A DNA stretch of 64,000 bases from Telluria sp042683405 (GTDB taxonomy: Bacteria; Pseudomonadota; Gammaproteobacteria; Burkholderiales; Burkholderiaceae_D): positions 798,621 through 862,620 of the forward strand of contig NZ_JBHUJS010000001.1 in the NCBI RefSeq assembly GCF_042683405.1, written 5' to 3'. Under the pieces are notes generated by a model. That model saw only the letters and a program-made list of their open reading frames with translations. It made no database searches and was not told the DNA's origin. The translations under genes were made by a program, and so were the position numbers. Each line of letters starts with the position of its first letter. Within the stretch, counting starts at the first letter, position 1. Below, piece by piece: positions 61,045 to 64,000 of this stretch.

Positions 61045-61419
61045 ATGGCCAAATACGAATTTACCGTGTCCGTACGCACCCAGTACCTGCCGGAGCAGTC
61101 CGACCCGTCGCGTACTTCCTATGTGTTCACGTACTCGATCACGATCAAGAACACCGGCACCGTCGGCGCGCAGCTGATCTCGCGCCACTGGGTCATCACC
61201 GACGCCAACAATCACAAGCAGGAAGTGCGCGGCCTCGGCGTCGTGGGGCACCAGCCCCTGCTGCAGCCCGGCGAGGAATTCGAATACACCAGCGGCACGC
61301 AGCTGGCGACCCCGCAGGGTTCAATGTATGGCGAATACTTCTGCGTGGCCGAGGACGGCCACCAGTTCGAGGCCAGGATCCCGGAATTCATCCTGACGCT
61401 GCCGCGCGCGCTGCACTGA
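61045..61419 (+). CDS. apaG: ApaG protein (Co2+/Mg2+ efflux-associated)
   Basis: The 124-residue beta-sandwich protein has the family pattern YVFTYSITIKNTGTVGAQLISRHWVITDANN, VRGLGVVGHQPLLQPGEEFEYTSGTQLATPQGSM and F-A-IPEFILTLPRALH. ApaG is linked to Co2+ resistance and Mg2+ efflux in Salmonella; the molecular role is open. GGGACGAG precedes the ATG. It converges on the small membrane protein gene. Confidence 0.95.
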   Translation: MAKYEFTVSVRTQYLPEQSDPSRTSYVFTYSITIKNTGTVGAQLISRHWVITDANNHKQEVRGLGVVGHQPLLQPGEEFEYTSGTQLATPQGSMYGEYFCVAEDGHQFEARIPEFILTLPRALH

Positions 61420-61539
61420 TTATTCCTTGTCCTGCTTGTCCTCGGGGTCCTCGTCCGGCTTGCGTCCCGCCGCGGTCCACCAGACGATGAACACCAGCAG
61501 GAACAGCGCCACCGCAGCTTCGATCATCAACAGCCACAT
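61420..61539 (-). CDS. Small single-span membrane protein
   Basis: A 39-residue product: MWLLMIEAAVALFLLVFIVWW, then TAAGRKPDEDPEDKQDKE. One hydrophobic helix is followed by a highly charged, acidic and basic tail. Third codon positions are strongly G/C, as in real genes here. AGGA lies eight bases before the ATG at 61539. An ATG three codons earlier (61548) is possible but would leave no room for a ribosome site. It is divergent from mltA with starts 12 bp apart and its stop abuts apaG. No function can be assigned. Confidence 0.6.
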   Translation of the reverse strand: MWLLMIEAAVALFLLVFIVWWTAAGRKPDEDPEDKQDKE

Positions 61540-61551
61540 ACTTTTCATCCT

Positions 61552-62772
61552 ATGAACGTTAAGCGCAGCAGTTTACTCGTATCGGCGGCAGCCGTGGCGT
61601 TGATCGTCGCCGGCTGTACCACCGCGCCGGAGAAAGCCCCCGCGAGGCCGCCAGTCCTGATGCCGCCGCCTGTCAAGGAAGTGCTGCCGTTGCCGCAGCC
61701 GGAGCCGGTCAAGCCCGCGCCCGCGCCGCTGTTCACGCCCGCGACCTTTGCCGAACTGCCCGGCTGGGCCGAGGACGACCAGCGCGAAGCCTGGAGCGCC
61801 TTCACCGCGTCGTGCAGCGTGCTCGGACGGCGCGCGCAGTGGGCCGAGGCGTGCACGCTCGCCCGCGGCGTCAACGCGACGGACCTGGCGGCGGTACGCG
61901 CCTTCTTCGAATCGAACTTCGTCCCGAACCTGGTGCGCGCCGCCGACGGATCGCAAAGCGGCCTGATTACCGGCTATTACGAGGCAATGCTGCGCGGCTC
62001 GCGCATCCGCAGCGACATCTACCAGACCCCGTTGTACCGCGTGCCCGACGACCTGCTAACGATCGATCTGGCATCCGTGTACCCGCAATTGAAGAACATG
62101 CGCCTGCGCGGCCGCGTGGTCGGCAAGAAGGTGGTGCCGTACGACGCGCGCGAACAGATCGACTCGGGCAAACTGGCCGGTAACGAGCTGCTCTGGGTGG
62201 ACGATCCGGTCGAGGCCTTTTTCCTGGAGGTGCAAGGATCGGGACGCGTCCAGCTGGATAACGGCGAGACCGTTCGCATTTCATACGCGGACCAGAACGG
62301 CCATCCCTACAAGGCGATCGGCCGCTGGCTGATCGAGAAGGGCGAGCTGCCAGCCAACCAGGTATCGGCGCAGTCGATCAAGGCATGGATCGCCGCCAAT
62401 CCGCACCGCCGCCAGGAACTGTTCAACGCGAACCCGAGCTTCATCTTCTTCCGCGAAGAACGCATCGCCGATCCATCCGTAGGGCCGAAGGGCGCGCTGA
62501 ATGTCCCGCTCACGCCGGCCCGCTCGGTTGCGATCGACCCGAGCTTCCTTCCGCTGGGCGCGCCGATCTACCTGGCCACCACCGAGGCGGGCAGCGACGT
62601 GCCGATGCGCCGGCTGGTGATGGGGCAGGACACCGGCGGGGCGATCCGGGGCGAAGTGCGCGCCGATTTCTTTTATGGCTTCGGTCCGGAGGCCGCGGAC
62701 AAGGCAGGCCGCATGAAGCAGCCGGGCACTGTCTGGGTGCTGCTGCCGAAGGGCGCTGCGCCGGCGCAGTGA
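61552..62772 (+). CDS. mltA: Membrane-bound lytic murein transglycosylase A
   Basis: The 406-residue lipoprotein has a lipobox (LIVAGC, Cys near residue 23). MltA motifs: GLITGYYEAMLRGSR, EAFFLEVQGSGRVQLDNG, YADQNGHPYKAIGRWL, and the 3D domain RSVAIDPSFLPLGAPIYL with VMGQDTGGAIRG and RADFFYGFG containing the catalytic Asp. It cleaves peptidoglycan to 1,6-anhydromuropeptides at the outer membrane. A Pro-rich linker follows the lipid anchor. Confidence 0.95.
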   Translation: MNVKRSSLLVSAAAVALIVAGCTTAPEKAPARPPVLMPPPVKEVLPLPQPEPVKPAPAPLFTPATFAELPGWAEDDQREAWSAFTASCSVLGRRAQWAEACTLARGVNATDLAAVRAFFESNFVPNLVRAADGSQSGLITGYYEAMLRGSRIRSDIYQTPLYRVPDDLLTIDLASVYPQLKNMRLRGRVVGKKVVPYDAREQIDSGKLAGNELLWVDDPVEAFFLEVQGSGRVQLDNGETVRISYADQNGHPYKAIGRWLIEKGELPANQVSAQSIKAWIAANPHRRQELFNANPSFIFFREERIADPSVGPKGALNVPLTPARSVAIDPSFLPLGAPIYLATTEAGSDVPMRRLVMGQDTGGAIRGEVRADFFYGFGPEAADKAGRMKQPGTVWVLLPKGAAPAQ

Positions 62773-62836
62773 TGCCGGGCCGCCCTCAGGCTACAATTCC
62801 CGGTTCCAGTTCCTAACTAATAAGAAGGGGTATCCC

Positions 62837-63613
62837 ATGCAATACGCCGATCTGCTGATCGAGACCCAGGGCAAAGTCGCCGTCATCCGGCTGAACCGCC
62901 CGAAAGCGATGAACGCGCTGAACGACAACATGATGAACGAACTGGGCGACGCGCTGCGCAAGTTCGACGCCGACCCTGCCATCAACGTGATCGTGCTGAC
63001 CGGCTCGGAAAAGGCGTTCGCGGCCGGCGCCGACATTGCCGCGATGGTCAACTACAGCTACCCCGACACCTACACCACCGACTATATCGGCCGCAACTGG
63101 GAACACATCCTGGACATCCGCAAGCCGGTCATCGGCGCGGTGGCTGGCTACTGCCTGGGCGGCGGTTGCGAGCTGGCGATGATGTGCGACTTCCTGGTCG
63201 CTGCCGACAGCGCCAGGTTCGGCCAGCCTGAAATCAAGGTGGGTGTGACCCCGGGCGCCGGCGGCACCCAGCGCCTGCCGCGTGCGATCTCGAAATCGAA
63301 AGCCATGGACATGCTGCTGACCACCCGCATGATCGACGCGGCCGAGGCCGAGCGCACCGGCCTGGTATCGCGCGTGTTCCCGGCCGATAAGCTGATGGAA
63401 GAAGTGGTCGGCATTGCACAGCAAATCGCGGAGATGCCGGTATCGGTCGCGATGCAGATCAAGGATTGCGTCAACAAGGCGTACGACATGACGCTGACCG
63501 ACGGCGTGCGCTATGAGCGCCGCTACTTCCACGCCGGCTTCGGCACCCCGGCCCAGCGCGAAGGCATGACCGCCTTCCTTGAAAAGCGCAAGCCGAACTT
63601 CGAAGGCCTGTAA
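62837..63613 (+). CDS. Enoyl-CoA hydratase
   Basis: The 258-residue crotonase-fold protein has LNRPKAMNALN, KAFAAGADIAAM (oxyanion-hole region), AVAGYCLGGGCELAMMCD with the first catalytic Glu, and QPEIKVGVTPGAGGTQRLPR with the second. It hydrates 2-enoyl-CoA in fatty acid or amino acid breakdown. AAGAAGGGG precedes the ATG. A GGGACTGTCCC pair follows the stop. Confidence 0.93.
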   Translation: MQYADLLIETQGKVAVIRLNRPKAMNALNDNMMNELGDALRKFDADPAINVIVLTGSEKAFAAGADIAAMVNYSYPDTYTTDYIGRNWEHILDIRKPVIGAVAGYCLGGGCELAMMCDFLVAADSARFGQPEIKVGVTPGAGGTQRLPRAISKSKAMDMLLTTRMIDAAEAERTGLVSRVFPADKLMEEVVGIAQQIAEMPVSVAMQIKDCVNKAYDMTLTDGVRYERRYFHAGFGTPAQREGMTAFLEKRKPNFEGL

Positions 63614-63622
63614 ACACAGGAA

Positions 63623-63649
63623 GGGACTGTCCCCGCAGGGGACTGTCCC
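63623..63649. repeat. Tandem GGGACTGTCCC palindromes
   Basis: Two copies (63623-63633 and 63639-63649) separated by CGCAG, between the enoyl-CoA hydratase gene and the rRNA promoter region. Confidence 0.65.
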
Positions 63650-63777
63650 TCGGTCTTCATCCCGCGCACCTCCCGCGCATTTTCATGCCTTGCGCACCGC
63701 AACAATCTGGGCTATAGTCTCGTCCCTGCCGCGAAAACTGATGCACACGCAACAGCGACACGGTAGAAAAGAAGGGG

Positions 63778-63806
63778 TTGACGAGCTGCACGAAACACCG
63801 CATAAT
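63778..63806 (+). promoter_or_regulatory. rRNA operon promoter
   Basis: TTGACG and CATAAT with a 17-bp spacer, followed by a GC-rich CTCGCC discriminator as in stringently controlled promoters. An A-rich GGTAGAAAAGAAG stretch just upstream could be an UP element. Confidence 0.8.
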
Positions 63807-63813
63807 CTCGCCT

Positions 63814-64000
63814 CTCTGTTGCTGACAAACACAACGCTTTGTCGACAAACAGCAAAGTTAGCACCGAAGCCCGGATGGGCCAGCGTTCTTTAACAATCAA
63901 CAGTCGATAAGTGTGGGCGTTTGACGATAGATGCCGCGGATTTCGGTCCGCGAATACTCAAATTATTGTTTCAAACGCTCGCACAAGAAATAAACGTGAC
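63814..64000 (+). ncRNA. Leader of an rRNA operon with boxA; 16S gene expected just beyond the window
   Basis: GTTCTTTAACA (63885-63895) is the boxA antitermination element of rRNA leaders, followed by AATCAACAGTCGATAAGTGTGGGCG, the usual sequence upstream of 16S rRNA in this group. There is no open frame of interest and the window ends before the mature 16S 5' end. Confidence 0.82.

Overview
The window looks like chromosome of a GC-rich betaproteobacterium, most likely Burkholderiales and probably Oxalobacteraceae (Massilia-like). This is inferred from strong G/C third-position bias, a split trpE/trpG-trpD-trpC block linked to gph and rpe, apaG next to mltA, many c-di-GMP enzymes, and dispersed GGGGACAGACCCC-type intergenic palindromes. 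No ribosomal gene lies inside the window; the right edge stops in what looks like the leader of an rRNA operon.

Layout. 1-6.9 kb: secreted serine hydrolase, KefB-like antiporter, a membrane GGDEF/EAL protein whose GGDEF is degenerate, and a DUF1428 protein. 6.9-10.8 kb: a PaoABC-like three-subunit molybdenum hydroxylase operon whose large subunit carries a one-base frameshift. 11-17.7 kb: small secreted protein, luciferase-like oxidoreductase, tandem HD-GYP protein facing a PAS-GAF-GGDEF cyclase, membrane-anchored double nitroreductase (SagB/ThcOx type), YjdM. 17.8-18.9 kb: ArsR/SdpR-type regulator, SdpI-like membrane protein and rhodanese in one operon. 18.9-27.6 kb: TPR protein, DUF2058, CAP protein, M28 peptidase with a clear terminator, cupin, MYG1-family protein, DUF819 membrane protein, DUF2945.

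27.6-39.6 kb is accessory DNA at a tRNA-Phe gene. A 31-bp copy of the tRNA 3' end (29716-29746) matches the intact tRNA-Phe at 39554-39629. The 9.8 kb between them holds a type I restriction-modification operon (hsdR-hsdM-hsdS) that runs with overlapping genes into an AAA ATPase and an HNH nuclease resembling a Septu (PtuAB) pair, plus a small excisionase-like HTH protein. No integrase is visible. A second, shorter tRNA-end remnant at about 27637 suggests an earlier insertion that carried DUF5335 and a now doubly frameshifted aldo/keto reductase.

39.7-52.3 kb: a fasciclin protein divergent from a MerR-type regulator, with arrays of 11-bp-phased repeats between them; GYD protein; LtrA; a second identical tRNA-Phe; UbiH-type FAD monooxygenase; DsbC-like protein; IorAB-type molybdenum hydroxylase with a MocA-like cytidylyltransferase; M61 peptidase; kelch lipoprotein. 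52.3-60.9 kb (minus strand): rpe, MFS transporter, gph, trpE, an asparagine-synthase-like gene, trpG, trpD, trpC. Between gph and trpE lies a 28-codon leader peptide with four Trp codons, followed by a hairpin and six Ts: a classical trp attenuator, with the leader starting four bases after the gph stop. 61-64 kb: apaG, a small membrane protein, mltA, enoyl-CoA hydratase, then the rRNA promoter, boxA and leader.

Three single-base frameshifts (one in the molybdenum hydroxylase, two in the aldo/keto reductase) could be real decay or residual sequencing errors.
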